64,000 nt of DNA from Candidatus Paraburkholderia kirkii (lineage in GTDB: Bacteria > Pseudomonadota > Gammaproteobacteria > Burkholderiales > Burkholderiaceae), in the NCBI GenBank assembly GCA_001189345.1, contig LFKV01000011.1, positions 30,625-94,624 on the forward strand, in the 5' to 3' direction. A model generated the notes under the pieces. That model worked only from the letters and a program-made list of their open reading frames with translations. It was not told the origin of the DNA and did not search any database. This document shows, piece by piece, positions 1-10,043 of this stretch. Within the stretch, counting starts at the first letter, position 1; every line of letters starts with the position of its first letter. A program made the position numbers and the translations under genes.

Positions 1-248
1 CCGGCGGACAGGACGCGATGATCGCGTTGCGCGAGGGCGAAAGCGTGAATTTCTGGCGCGGCGGCAGCGTGTGGCACGGAGCGCTGCACGTCTACAAGGA
101 TGGCGAGGTCTATCGCGTGTACTGGCAGCCGGAAGGAAGCGGCGATCAGTACGTGCTCGCGAATGAAGGCACGAACGCCGTGCGGTTCATCCTGACGCCG
201 ACACGGGACACGAAAGTGGACACGGGACCGGGCAGCCTGCCGCCGTAG
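1..248 (+). CDS. 3' end of an unrecognised gene
   Basis: The reading frame is open from the left edge (codons from base 3) to a TAG at 246-248, so the true start probably lies outside the window, although an ATG is present at base 18. The visible roughly 80 residues are hydrophilic, rich in Gly, Tyr and Trp, and end in a Gly/Pro tail. I see no motif I can name. The downstream aminotransferase gene is convergent. Confidence 0.45.
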   Translation, partial: GGQDAMIALREGESVNFWRGGSVWHGALHVYKDGEVYRVYWQPEGSGDQYVLANEGTNAVRFILTPTRDTKVDTGPGSLPP

Positions 249-287
249 AAAGTGCTGTCCTGTCCCGCGATGTAGCGACGACGGCGC

Positions 288-1487
288 TTACCCGGCCGCC
301 AGCACCTTGCCGATCGCGTCGGCGACGATCTGCACGTTGCCGTCGTTCAGACCCGCGACGCACATGCGGCCCGAGCGCAGGATATAGACGCCGAATTCCT
401 CGCGCAGACGATCCGCCTGTTCCGCGACCAGGCCCGTATAGGTGAACATGCCGCGCTGCCTGATGTAGCGCGTGAGCATTTCACCGTGCACGTGGTCTTT
501 CAGGCCGTCGTGAATCGCCTGACGCGTGCGCGCGATGCGCCGGCACATCGACGCCAGCTCCTGCTGCCACGACTGCCTGAGCTCGGGCGTGTTCAGCACG
601 TGCGTGACGATCTTCGCGCCGTGCGTCGGCGGATTGCTGTAGTTGGCGCGCACCGCGCTCGTCAGCTGGCCGAGCACGCGGTCGGCTTCGGCGGCATCGT
701 CGCAGATCACGTGCAGGCCGCCGCAGCGCTCGCCGTACAGCGAGAAATTCTTCGAGAACGAATTGGCAATGAACGCCGGCACGCCGCGGCGCGCGAGCTC
801 GCGCACGGCGAAGGCGTCGTCGTCGAGGCCCGCGCCGAAGCCCTGATACGCCATGTCGACGAACGGCAGCAGATTGCGCTTCTGCAGCACGTCGATGAGC
901 TTCACCCATTGCGCCTGATCGAGATCGATGCCCGTCGGGTTATGGCAGCACGCGTGCAGCAGCACGACGCTCTTCGCGGGCAGCGTGTCGATGGCGTCCA
1001 GCATTGCGTCGAAGCGCAGGCCGCCGATGGCCTCATCGTAGTACGGATACGTGTTCACCTCGAAGCCCGCGCGCTCGAAGATGAAACGATGGTTCTCCCA
1101 CGTCGGATCGCTCACCCACACCTTCGATTGCAGGAAATAGCGCTTGATGAAATCGGCGCCCACTTTCAGCGCGCCCGAGCCGCCGAGCGTCTGCACGGTC
1201 GCGATGCGGCCATCCGCGCGCGGCGGGCTGTCGTTGCCGAAGACGAGAGCCTGCACCGCGTCGCGATAGTGCGCGAAGCCGGCCATCGGCAAGTACGGCT
1301 TCGGGCCGAGGTCCTTCAGGATCGACAGTTCCGCTTCGCGCAACGCCTGCATCACGGGCAGGCGGCCTTCGTCGTCGAAATAGATGCCGATGCTCAGGTT
1401 GACCTTGTTGGTACGGGGGTCCTTCTGGAAGTTTTCGTTCAGCGAGAGGATCGGGTCGCCGGGGTAGGCATCGATATGTTCGAACAT
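288..1487 (-). CDS. Aromatic amino acid aminotransferase (class I, PLP-dependent)
   Basis: This 399-residue protein is a fold-type I aminotransferase of the aspartate/tyrosine (TyrB/AspC) group. It would transfer the amino group between tyrosine, phenylalanine or aspartate and 2-oxoglutarate in the cytoplasm. The signature residues are visible: HNPTG at about 182-186, Asp211 and Tyr214, and the PLP lysine at about 246 in NSFSKNFSLYGER. The length is normal and the frame is intact. A second, equally complete paralogue lies at 32394-33593. The gene lies 23 bp downstream of, and on the same strand as, a dead AroP-type permease, so the pair was probably an aromatic amino-acid uptake and transamination unit. 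Substrate preference cannot be read from sequence alone. Confidence 0.9.
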   Translation of the reverse strand: MFEHIDAYPGDPILSLNENFQKDPRTNKVNLSIGIYFDDEGRLPVMQALREAELSILKDLGPKPYLPMAGFAHYRDAVQALVFGNDSPPRADGRIATVQTLGGSGALKVGADFIKRYFLQSKVWVSDPTWENHRFIFERAGFEVNTYPYYDEAIGGLRFDAMLDAIDTLPAKSVVLLHACCHNPTGIDLDQAQWVKLIDVLQKRNLLPFVDMAYQGFGAGLDDDAFAVRELARRGVPAFIANSFSKNFSLYGERCGGLHVICDDAAEADRVLGQLTSAVRANYSNPPTHGAKIVTHVLNTPELRQSWQQELASMCRRIARTRQAIHDGLKDHVHGEMLTRYIRQRGMFTYTGLVAEQADRLREEFGVYILRSGRMCVAGLNDGNVQIVADAIGKVLAAG

Positions 1488-1510
1488 GGTGATGGTGTCA
1501 GGACGAGTGA

Positions 1511-2934
1511 TCAGCGAGATGGAAGACGGTTTGCGCGGTCCGCGTCACCGCCCCTTTTTTTGAGATAGTAGCCGATTCCGAGAACGGCCAACCAGACTGG
1601 AATGAGGTACGCCGACAGGCGCAAGTCCGGCGTCTCATACATCACCCACACGATCCCCACAAGGAACGCGAGCACGACGTAGTTCGGGAGCGAGTGGCCG
1701 AAGCTCGGAAACGAAGTCGCTTCGTTGCGCGCGCGCTTCCGCCGCCGGAACTCGAGATGGATGATGCTGATCATCGCCCAGTTGATGACCAGCGCCGACA
1801 CGGCAAGGCCCATCAGCAGCCCGAACGCGCGCCCCGGAATCACGTAGTTGATCACGACGCACACCGCCGTCACGAGCGCCGACACCGCCAGCGCCGTCAG
1901 CGAAATGCCGCGCCGGCTCACGTTCAGCAGCGCGCGCGGCGCATTGCCTTGCTGCGCGAGCCCGTACAGCATGCGGCTGTTCGCATAGACGCCACTATTC
2001 ACTATTGAATAGTATACGGAGAGCGCGATCACGTTGAGCACGTTCGCGACCAGGGTGCTGTTCATCTCGCGGAAGATCAGCACGAACGGGCTGCCGCCGG
2101 TCGCGACCTTGTCCCACGGATACAGCGAGAGCAGCACGCCAAGCGCGCCGACATAGAAGATCAGAATGCGATAGATGACCTGATTCGTCGCCCGCGGAAT
2201 GCTGCGCGACGGATCTTCCGCTTCCGCCGCCGTGATGCCGACGAGCTCCAGCCCACCGAAGGAGAACATGATGATGACGGCCATCGACATCACGAGTCCG
2301 CTCACGCCGTTCGGAAAGAACCCGCCAGCCGCCACAGGTTCGCGACGCTCGCCTGTGGCCCCGCCTTACCCGACGCGAGCAGATAGCCGCCGAACAGAAT
2401 CATGCCGACGATGGCCGCCACCTTCACGATCGCGAACCAGAATTCCGTCTCGCCGTAGGACTTCACGCTCGTCAGATTGATGGCGTTGACGATCGGGAAG
2501 CACGCGAGCGCCGACACCCACGCGGGCAGATCCGGCCACCAGTACTGCATGTAGATGCCGATCGCCGAAAGCTCGGCCATGCTGACGAGGATGTAGATTG
2601 CCCAGTAATTCCAGCCCGAAATGAAGCCGGCGGCATGGCCCCAATACTTGTCGGCGAAATGGCTAATACTTGTCGGCGAAATGGCTGAAGGAGCCGGCGA
2701 CGGGCTCGTCGACGATCCTCTCGTCCAGCTGCCGCATGATGAAGAACGCCATCAGACCGGCGACCGCATAGCCGAGCAGCACGGCGGCCCGGCGAGCCTG
2801 ATCGTCTGCGCGACGCCGAGAAACAGGCCGGTGCCGATCGCGCCGCCGAGCGCGATCAACTGGATGTGGCGGCTCTTGAGTCCGCGTCTGAGCGCATCGT
2901 GCCGTGCTGCTTCGTTCGTGTTGCCTGAAACCAT
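1511..2934 (-). pseudogene. aroP: Amino acid permease (APC family, AroP-like), frameshifted
   Basis: The pieces joined across frames give a complete APC-superfamily permease. The N-terminus has [11 protein letters not shown], and later helices include SFGGLELVGITAAE and NSGVYANSRMLYGLAQ, typical of AroP/PheP/ProY transporters for aromatic or other neutral amino acids. It is broken at about 2790 (1-base shift), at 2643-2686 (a 22-bp tandem duplication) and at about 2320. There is also a 12-bp in-frame insertion near 1991-2010. The last 274 codons form one open piece, but no functional transporter can be made. It sits just upstream of the aromatic aminotransferase gene, which favours aromatic amino acids as the former substrate. 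Confidence 0.85.
2643..2686. repeat. 22-bp perfect tandem duplication inside the permease pseudogene
   Basis: The 22 bases at 2643-2664 are repeated exactly at 2665-2686. Because 22 is not a multiple of three, the duplication alone destroys the permease frame in the stretch encoding FADKYWG. Removing one copy restores the frame locally. Confidence 0.95.
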
Positions 2935-3277
2935 GTCGATGTCTGTCTGAACCGCAAAATTACCGATCGCCGTTGAGATCCACGCTATAACATGTCATTT
3001 TGACCACATGCCGGCATGCCTTTTCGGGTAAAAAGTGTTGTTTTTTGGTGCGGACGGTGTCCGGTCGTCGCTGCGAGCGCGCGGCCTGCCCGAAAACGAA
3101 TCCGCGATTTTATCGCCCGCCGGCCGCAAAGCCTTGATGGGCGGACCCTGCCCCGCGAACGCCACGGTCGCGAGGGCGATACAGCAGACAATTTGAGGCC
3201 GAAATCAGGTGTTGTTCGGAGAATTGCTTTCCGCACGCCGACAGCAGAATCGCACCATGCACTCACGAGGAGTCGCC

Positions 3278-3538
3278 ATGTATCAGACGATGGAAGGTAG
3301 CGCCAGGCCGCATCGCACGGCCGAATTTGCCGCTGAAGAAACGCAGGAAAGCGCGCCGGCCACGCAAGCCGAGTTGCTGCGCGCGTTGCAGTCGGCGTCG
3401 GACAACATCATGCGTCTCGCGGGCAAGCTGCGCGCCGAGCGCAATCCCGCCGCCGAGGATGCCGCGTCGATCACCGAGCAGCATGCGCTCGCCCAGCGAC
3501 TGATCGGCCGTCTCCTGGCGCTGCCCGCGCAGTCTTGA
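3278..3538 (+). CDS. Small hypothetical protein
   Basis: An 86-residue soluble protein of unknown function. I chose the ATG at 3278 because an ACGAGGAG ribosome-binding site stands just upstream; an earlier in-frame ATG at 3257 lacks this spacing. The C-terminal half (SASDNIMRLAGKLRAE and onward) looks helical and charged, possibly a short coiled coil. No family was recognised with certainty. It is divergent from the dead permease, and about 340 bp separate the two genes. Confidence 0.6.
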   Translation: MYQTMEGSARPHRTAEFAAEETQESAPATQAELLRALQSASDNIMRLAGKLRAERNPAAEDAASITEQHALAQRLIGRLLALPAQS

Positions 3539-3627
3539 GGTGGAGGTGGGCGTGAGGTAAACATAATAGGGAGATGACGCGGGACCGGCGGCAAACCGCT
3601 CGCGCTCATCGCATCTGGAAGAAGAGA

Positions 3628-3792
3628 ATGAACTACTTGACGATCATCGCAGCGGTCTGGGCGATCTGCGCGATTTGCGCGGTGCTGTTCATCCACGGCG
3701 CGACCCGGCGCAATCAGGATCCGCGGCGCGCGCAGACCGGCGAGCGCGAGTCGAACGCCGAACGCTCGAAGGATTTCGGCCGCACGGTCTGA
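3628..3792 (+). CDS. Small membrane-anchored protein
   Basis: A 54-residue protein with one N-terminal membrane segment (residues 3-24, rich in Ile, Ala, Cys and Trp) and a short, highly charged cytoplasmic tail of Arg, Asp and Glu. The start ATG at 3628 follows GAAGAGA. Function unknown. It lies 90 bp after the previous small gene and could be cotranscribed with it. Confidence 0.5.
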   Translation: MNYLTIIAAVWAICAICAVLFIHGATRRNQDPRRAQTGERESNAERSKDFGRTV

Positions 3793-3876
3793 GGACCGCG
3801 CAGCCGCGAACCGGAAACCAGCGCGGCGCACGTGCACACCCGCCGGCAGAACCGTTAAAGCCGTCCCTCTCCAGTA

Positions 3877-4323
3877 TTACTTTCTTGCGTTGATCGCGGA
3901 AACCGCGGCCCGCAAGCCCAGCAGATAGCTATCCACGCCGAAGCCGGAAATCTGTCCCTTCGCGATCTCCGCGAACACCGACTTGTGACGGAACTCCTCG
4001 CGCGCATGCACGTGCGACATGTGCACCTCGATGATTGGCACGGTCAGGATGGCGAGCGCGTCGCGGATGGCGTAGCTGTAATGCGTCCACGCGCCCGCGT
4101 TGATCACGACCGCATCGACCTTCTCCTCGAACGCGCGATGAATGCGCGAGCACATCTCGCCTTTGCTGTTCGTCTGATAGCACTCCACTTCCACGCCCAG
4201 CTCCTCGCCGAGCGCGCTCAGGTCCGAGTCGATCTGCGCGAGGGTCGCCGTGCCGTACTGCTTCGGGTCGCGCTTGCCGAACATATTGAGGTTGACGCCG
4301 TGCAGCGTCAGGATCTTTGCCAT
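3877..4323 (-). CDS. aroQ: 3-dehydroquinate dehydratase, type II
   Basis: This 148-residue enzyme interconverts 3-dehydroquinate and 3-dehydroshikimate, the third step of the shikimate pathway (or of quinate catabolism). The type II signatures are present: LHGVNLNMFGKRDP at the N-terminus, Tyr23, Asn75, His81, and EVHMSHVHAREEFRH containing His101 and Arg112. The usual NPGA reads NAGA here. The neighbours upstream on the same strand are a dead Gfo/Idh oxidoreductase and a dead shikimate-type MFS carrier. This suggests a catabolic quinate/shikimate locus in which only the dehydratase survives. A biosynthetic role is equally possible if this is the only copy in the genome. Confidence 0.9.
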   Translation of the reverse strand: MAKILTLHGVNLNMFGKRDPKQYGTATLAQIDSDLSALGEELGVEVECYQTNSKGEMCSRIHRAFEEKVDAVVINAGAWTHYSYAIRDALAILTVPIIEVHMSHVHAREEFRHKSVFAEIAKGQISGFGVDSYLLGLRAAVSAINARK

Positions 4324-4368
4324 GAAATTTCCTTCAATTGGAATGGAATGGGGGGGGAATGCGGCGTC

Positions 4369-5426
4369 TCAGGTGGTCTCGACGATCCCGCCGCTCTTCG
4401 CGGCAAGCACGATGGCCTCGGTGATCCGCAGATTCTGAAGCCCGTCGCGCGCGCTGACAATAGGCTCGGCCTCGCCGCGCACCACGCGCCCGGAATGCTC
4501 CATCTGATGCACGAGCGGATCGTCGCGCTGCATCGGCACGACGCTTTCCTCGAACGGCTTCCACCACGAGCGGTCGCCGGCCGCCGCGTAGGACTTGAGG
4601 CGCATCGTCGGCACGGAAAGCGAGCCGAACGTGCCCGCGATCACGTAGCAGTCTTCGTCGGGATACGTCGAATAGGCCTTGTTCTCCTGCGAGGTCTGCT
4701 CCCAGCTTCGCGGGCACGCGGCTGTGTCGGAGAAGCATGAAGGTGCCGAGCGCGCCGCTCGCGAAGCGCAGATTGATGGCGACGGTATCCTCCACGGGAA
4801 AAACCGCGCGTCGCGTGCGACGCGAACGCCTGCACCGCGACGATGTCGCCGCACAGCATGCGCAGGTTGTGCACCTCGTGGATCATGTTGAGCAGGATCG
4901 GCCCGCCGCCCGGCTCCCGCCGCCACGGCGCATCGGCAGTACTCGTCGGGCTTGAAGAACACGGCGCTGCCCATCACCGCGACGAGCTTGCCCAGACGCC
5001 CTTCGTCGATCACCTGCTTCGCGCGCGCCATGATCGGGCTATGCGCCCGATGATGGCCGATCAGCATCTTCGCGCCCGAACGCTCGACTTCGTCCACGAG
5101 CGTCTGCGCTTCGGCGACGCTCAGCGCGATCGGTTTTTCCAGCAGCACCGGCACGCCCGCCGCGAGGCAGAGGCGCGTGCTCGACATGCAATGGGTTCGG
5201 CGTCGCGAGCACGATGCCGTCCGGGGCGATCCTTCGAGAGCAGCTCATCGAGCGTCCTGTAGAGCGGCACGCCCGCTTTCGCCGCGATGCCGGCGGCCGC
5301 GGGCGCCGGATCGACGACGGCGGAAAGCGTGCAGGTCGCGCTGTTCTGCGCGACGCCCATGTGCGCCTGGCCGATGTAGCCCGCGCCTGCCACTGTAATA
5401 CGAGTCTTGCCTGAGTCTGTGTTCAC
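4369..5426 (-). pseudogene. Gfo/Idh/MocA-family NAD(P)-dependent oxidoreductase, multiply frameshifted
   Basis: Joined pieces give a sugar- or cyclitol-dehydrogenase-like protein. It has an N-terminal Rossmann motif VAGAGYIGQAH, the family lysine in LLEKPIAL, IGHHRAHSPI, and a C-terminal substrate domain ending near IVLAAKSGGIVETT. The frame changes at about 5210, 4925, 4830 and 4720, so at least four lesions separate the start (ATG at 5426) from the stop (4369). It was probably in one operon with aroQ (45 bp downstream) and the MFS carrier upstream, as an oxidoreductase acting on shikimate, quinate or a related polyol. The exact substrate is unknown. Confidence 0.8.
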
Positions 5427-5519
5427 CTTGGATTCACCCTTGTCGAAAAGCGCGCACAGGGCACGCGGACGGCGCGGTCAGGCGCCGCCGTGAGAAAAAG
5501 CACGTCGATGGAAGGAGGC

Positions 5520-6938
5520 TTAGGAAGAAACGCGCGAGTTCGCCACCGATTCCGCGCGCAGGCGGTCGTACTCCGATTTCTCGACCGGCTGTGCATCCGG
5601 CTCGCCGAGCTGGCTAAGCGGAATGCGATACGTCTAGCGCGCTCCACGCGGCGATCGCCGAGACGATCGTCACGGCGAGCGTGATCGAGCCGATCGTGAA
5701 CGGGATGTTCGTCGAGCCGGGCGTCGCGACGGTCGCGAAAAGCGCGGGCAGGAGCGCCGTGATGGTCGTGCCGACGTTTTGCGCGATGGCCATCGCGGAG
5801 ACGCGCGTGCGCGTCGGAAAGAGTTCGGGATAGAAGCTCGGGAAGATCGCGTTGTAGCCCTGATAGACGATGCCCCACATCAGGAGCGACGCGACGATCG
5901 CGATGCCGACGCTTTGAATGCTGATTGCATAGAGATACAGATACGACAGCAGCCCCGAGGCGATCGCGCCGAAGATGACCGGCGGCTTGCGTCCGATCCG
6001 GTCCGCGAGGTTGCCGACGAGCGGAATCACCCCACGGCAATGATGTTGCCCACGACCGGAATCCACAGATAGACGCTCTTGTGAAAGCCGATGCCGTAGG
6101 CCGGCTGCACCGCGTAGGCCGCGCCGAAGATCGTCGCGACCACGGGAATCACGTTCATCAGCGCCATGCAGACGACGCGGATCATGTCGGGGAGGTTGTA
6201 CCTGAAGGCGTCGACGATTGGCGAGCGCGGCACCGCACCCTTCTCGCCCTCCTTCTCGAAGGCGGGCGTCTCGTGCACTTCGCGCCGGATGATGTAGCCC
6301 GCGATCAGCACGACCGCCGAAAGCAGAAACGGGATGCGCCAGCCCCACGAGTTGAACGCGTCCTCGGGCATGTAGTGCGCGAGCGGCAGGAACACGGCGG
6401 CAGCGAGAATCTGCCCGGCCTGCACGCCTTGCAGCGTGAAGCTCGCGAAGTATCCGCGCTGCCCGAACGGCGAGTGCTCGAGAATCATCGAGCTCGCGCC
6501 GGAGATTTCGCCCGCGACCGCGAAGCCCTGAATCAGCCGCAGGATCACGAGCAGGGCCGGCGCGAGCATGCCGACGCTCTGATACGTCGGCAGCAGGCCG
6601 ACGGCCATCGTGGAGAAGCCCATCAGGAACATGCACAGCACGAGCACGGTCTTGCGGCCGTGCGTGTCGCCCCAGTGACCGAGCACGAACGCGCCGATCG
6701 GACGCGCGACGTAGCCGACGCCGTATGTCGCGAGCGACGCGACGATCGCGACTTTCGGATTGCCGAAGGGAAAGAAGATCTGCGGGAAGATGAGCGATGC
6801 GGCCTGCGCGTAGATGAAAAAGTCGTAGTATTCGAGCGCGGAGCCTATCCCCAGCCGCTCGCGGTGGCCTTCTTCGTCTGCCTGCGATGCTCGGCATGCG
6901 ACCCGCCTCGTGCATCGGGGGAGAGAGTTCGTGTCCAT
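5520..6938 (-). pseudogene. MFS transporter, metabolite:proton symporter (ShiA-like), frameshifted
   Basis: The conceptual product is a 12-helix carrier of the metabolite:H+ symporter group. It has SALEYYDFFIYA, GYVARPIGAFVLGHWGD and LIQGFAVAGEISGA in the first half, and LADRIGRKPPV, FPELFPTRTRVSAM-like and GTTITALLPALFA segments in the second. Frames change at about 6870, 6030 and 5630. The start is the ATG at 6938 and the tail ends at TAA 5520-5522. Family members import shikimate, citrate, proline betaine and similar solutes. The neighbouring aroQ favours shikimate or quinate, but that is inference. Confidence 0.8.
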
Positions 6939-7368
6939 GCCGTCTCCTGTCGACCGGAGCTGGCGCATGCGCGCCTTGCCCGGGTCTCGTTCAAAGCTTT
7001 TTTCTGGATCGTTCGACGGTTTCTCCGGCCGTCTTCACGACGATGCGCTTGCGTCCTTCACCCGCCGGCCTCCGATGCGCCATGCGTAAGAAACGTCAAT
7101 TGATGATCGTCCCTGAATCGAAAGCTTTCGATAAGGCAAAACCCGCGCGCCGCGGGTGCGATGAAAGGCTTCGGCGCTACATTACTATGTATCAAAGGAA
7201 ACATAATCGACTCCGGAGGAAAATCAGAATGCGCTCGGAGCGAATAATTCGCGGACGCGAAAGCAGGGAGAAGCGCTATCTGCCTAAAGCTTGTGCAGAT
7301 GGGGCCGTAAACACGATCACCGGCGGTGAGGACATCGCCGCCGTCCTCCATCGCGTCCGCTCCTCCGT
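6939..7368. other. Intergenic region without a supported gene
   Basis: About 430 bp between two divergent pseudogenes. Open frames here are short and have no recognisable motif. An AT-richer patch at about 7180-7210 could hold a promoter for the GGDEF gene. I see no RNA gene or terminator. Confidence 0.5.
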
Positions 7369-8942
7369 ATGCCAGGCAACCCGTCCTTGATCGAATCCAT
7401 TCTAGCCACGCCGGCGGCCGAGGACGGGCAAATCACGGCCGCCATTCGCGCATCGCTGCTCTCGACGCTCGTCGAGGACATCCGTCCGCTGTTGCTTTCC
7501 GGCATCTCCAGCGCGGTCGTCGCGGTCATCGCGCTCGGACGCCTGCACGCGCTCTGGACGATTCTCTGGGTCGCGGGCGACGTGCTGCTGCTCGCGGTGC
7601 GCGTCGGCATCGTGTGCCGCTACCGCGCGCTGAGCCGGCCGAGCGCGCCGCATCCCGCGCCGTGTGCCGCGCGCTATGCGCCGTTCGGCCTCGCGACGTG
7701 TCTCGTGACCGGCGTCGGCGATGGCCTGCATCGTCTCGGGCGACGCCGTGCTGGCCTCGCTCGCGATCATGGTGACGGCGGGGCTGCTCGGCGGCATCGT
7801 GTCGCGCAACGCGGGCACACCTCATCTGGCGATCGCGCAGCGCAGATATGCCTCGGTGCGGTGCCGATCGGCGTCGGCGCGCTTTTCGGGCCGGCGGGCT
7901 ACTGGATTCTCGTGCCGCCGCTGTTTCTCTATATCGGCGCGATGTGCGCGGTCGTGCATCGTCACTACCGTGGGCTCGTCGCCCTGATGACCGCCGAGCA
8001 GGGCCACGCCGAAATCGCCGCGCGCTTCGACGCGGCGCTCGCGCACATGCCGCACGGCCTCTGCACCGTGGATGCGTCGGGCAAGGTCATCATCGCGAAT
8101 CGCAAGGCGGCGGAACTGTTCGGCGCGACGGTCGAAATGCTGCGCCTCAACGTGCCCCTGCCGGATTTCATCGGATTCGTCGGCCTCGCGAAGTTCGGCG
8201 AGACGCTGCGCACGCAGGTTTCCGAGCGCTGCACACACTGACTCAGGGAAGGCAATCTGCCGCTCGATCTGCAACTCTGCGATGGCCGGCAGCTCGAGCT
8301 GAGCCGCAATCCGGTGCCGGACGGCAGCGCGGTGATCATCATCGAGGACGTGACGGAGCGCCGCAAGACCGAGGCGAGGATCCTGCACTGGGCGCATCAC
8401 GACTCGCTCACGGGCCTGCCGAATCGCCGCTATCTCGGCGATCACGCCGAACGCCTGATGGCGGGCGCCGGGCGCGAAAAGGTGCTGGTGATGTACGTCG
8501 ATCTCGACGGCTTCAAGCGCGTGAACGACGCGCACGGCCACAACGCGAGCGATGAGCTGCTGCGGCTCGCCGCCGATCGCCTGCGCAACGCGATGCGCCG
8601 CGGCGAGCTGGCCGCGCGCCTCGGCGGCGACGAATTCGTGCTCATCGCGACGTATATCACGGACGCATCGAGCGTGGCGTTCGTGCAGAAGATCGTTCGG
8701 GAGCTGTTGGCACCCTCGCGCTCTCCGGCGGACAGACCGTGCGCGTGGGCGTGAGCGCCGGCATTGCGCTTGCCTGGCCGGGCGAATCGTTCGAGAGCGC
8801 GTTGAAGCGCGCCGATGCCGCGCTCCACGAGGCGAAGACGCAGGAGCGCAGCACGTACCAGTTCTCCGATCAGGACGGCCCGCCCACGGGCAACGAAGCA
8901 CCGGCAATCGCCGGGGGGACGGACAAGCCCCGTTCCCGGTGA
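7369..8942 (+). pseudogene. Membrane-anchored PAS-GGDEF diguanylate cyclase, frameshifted
   Basis: Reassembled, this is an N-terminal hydrophobic region of several helices (7369-7990), a PAS-like sensor (ALAHMPHGLCTVDASGKVIIANRKAAELFG, split here between frames) and a GGDEF domain with the catalytic signature RLGGDEFVLI at about 8620-8650. The frame changes near 7725, near 7840, at the stop at 8239-8241, and near 8715 just before the last 68 codons. The intact form would have made cyclic di-GMP at the inner membrane. With four lesions it is dead, although the 8314-8754 piece retains the GGDEF motif. Confidence 0.85.
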
Positions 8943-9268
8943 GCCTCGCCGCCCGCCGTTGCGCGCTGGGCGAAGCAGCATCAAACGTTCGCACGGGCGC
9001 GCCGAGTCGTTCGCAGAATGGCGAACGCGCGTGCGCTTCCCTAAGCTGCCGTCGGGGTCACGCACGGGGCACGCATCGTGAGCGATGCATCGGGGCGCGG
9101 ACTGCCGTCGGGTTGCGCCGCCGGTCTGGCGCTCACCGCGCTCTGGCGCTCACCGCGCTCGCGCATTTCCTTCCGCCGGGCGGCATCGCGCCGCGGGCCG
9201 TCATGGACGGCTCCGTTCGCGCCTGACGCGAGCCGAACGACGCCGCGCGCGATGCGGCTCGTTACGGC
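8943..9268. other. Region without a supported gene, holding a 17-bp tandem duplication
   Basis: About 325 bp between two pseudogenes. No convincing frame is present. The 17 bases at 9125-9141 are repeated exactly at 9142-9158. Removing one copy joins a short frame running from the GTG at 9078 to the TGA at 9224-9226, so this may be the wreck of a small hypothetical gene. Confidence 0.4.
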
Positions 9269-9947
9269 TCAGGGCTTGGGAATGCGGATGCGGCTGATCA
9301 TCAGCAAGCCCGAGACCGCATAGACGAGCACGAGCGGGTGCAGCGTGAAAGGGCCGATGCGCCAGGCGCCAAACCACATGCTCTCGCCGATCGCGCCCAT
9401 CCACGCGCCGAGGGTCATCAGAAGCACGATCAGGAACGACGTGGGAATCGGCGTGCCCTCGAAATGCGTGACCTTGCCGCTGCCGCCCGACATCTCTTCC
9501 GTGGTCACGTTGTAGCGCGCGAGACGCGACACGCCGCACGCGAACGAAGTACGCCAGGATCACGCGGTCATAGAGGCCGCGCATGCCGAATCCATAGCCG
9601 ATGATCGCCGGCGCGACGCCGAACGAGATCACGTCGGCGAGCGAATCCAGTTCCTTCCCCAGCAGCGACGCCTTCTGGCGCCAGCGCGCGATGCGACCGT
9701 CGAGCACGTCGAACACCAGCGCCGCGAACACCAGCGCGCAGGCGAGATAGATATGCAGGACGTCGGAGTCATCGAGATAGGACATCGCCGAGAACAGTGT
9801 GCCCGTGCCGCATACCGCGTTGCCCAGCGTGAACCAGTCGGCCAGGTGGAAATCGCGGATCATCGAGAATCGTTTCATTCGTTTCTGTTTTCGTGACGGT
9901 CGAACGGCGCCCGACGCGGGCGCCGCTTGGTCTTTCAAGTCTATCAT
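9269..9947 (-). pseudogene. CDP-alcohol phosphatidyltransferase (PssA-like), frameshifted
   Basis: A membrane enzyme that would exchange CMP in CDP-diacylglycerol for an alcohol such as serine. The full CDP-alcohol signature D-x2-DG-x2-AR-x8-G-x3-D-x3-D is visible in DVLDGRIARWRQKASLLGKE and the residues after it. Several hydrophobic helices follow. The frame breaks at 9541-9548, where CGAA is duplicated in tandem (+4), so the last roughly 90 residues (VSRLARYNVTTEEMSG onward) are read in another frame. I took the ATG at 9947; the ATG at 9878 is an alternative. The catalytic half is upstream of the break, but loss of the C-terminal helices should inactivate it. It is divergent from merR. Confidence 0.8.
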
Positions 9948-9980
9948 CGCGCCCTCTTTCGGCCGCATGCCGCATGCCCG

Positions 9981-10018
9981 GCAAACCTGTACGCGAACGT
10001 ACAGGTTTGCGTTATAAT
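9981..10018 (+). promoter_or_regulatory. MerR-type operator (13-bp arms) and -10 box
   Basis: GCAAACCTGTACG (9981-9993) and its exact reverse complement (9998-10010) are separated by CGAA. A TATAAT box follows at 10013-10018. MerR-family regulators bind such dyads inside their own promoters, so this is probably the autoregulatory operator of the merR gene that begins 30 bp downstream. It lies in the gap shared with the divergent phosphatidyltransferase pseudogene. Confidence 0.75.
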
Positions 10019-10043
10019 GCACGGCATCGAGCCTGCCTTTCCG

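Noticed and set aside
6887..7390. A 167-codon plus-strand frame upstream of the GGDEF gene
   Set aside because: It overlaps the start of the MFS pseudogene antisense, has a basic random composition and no ribosome-binding site.
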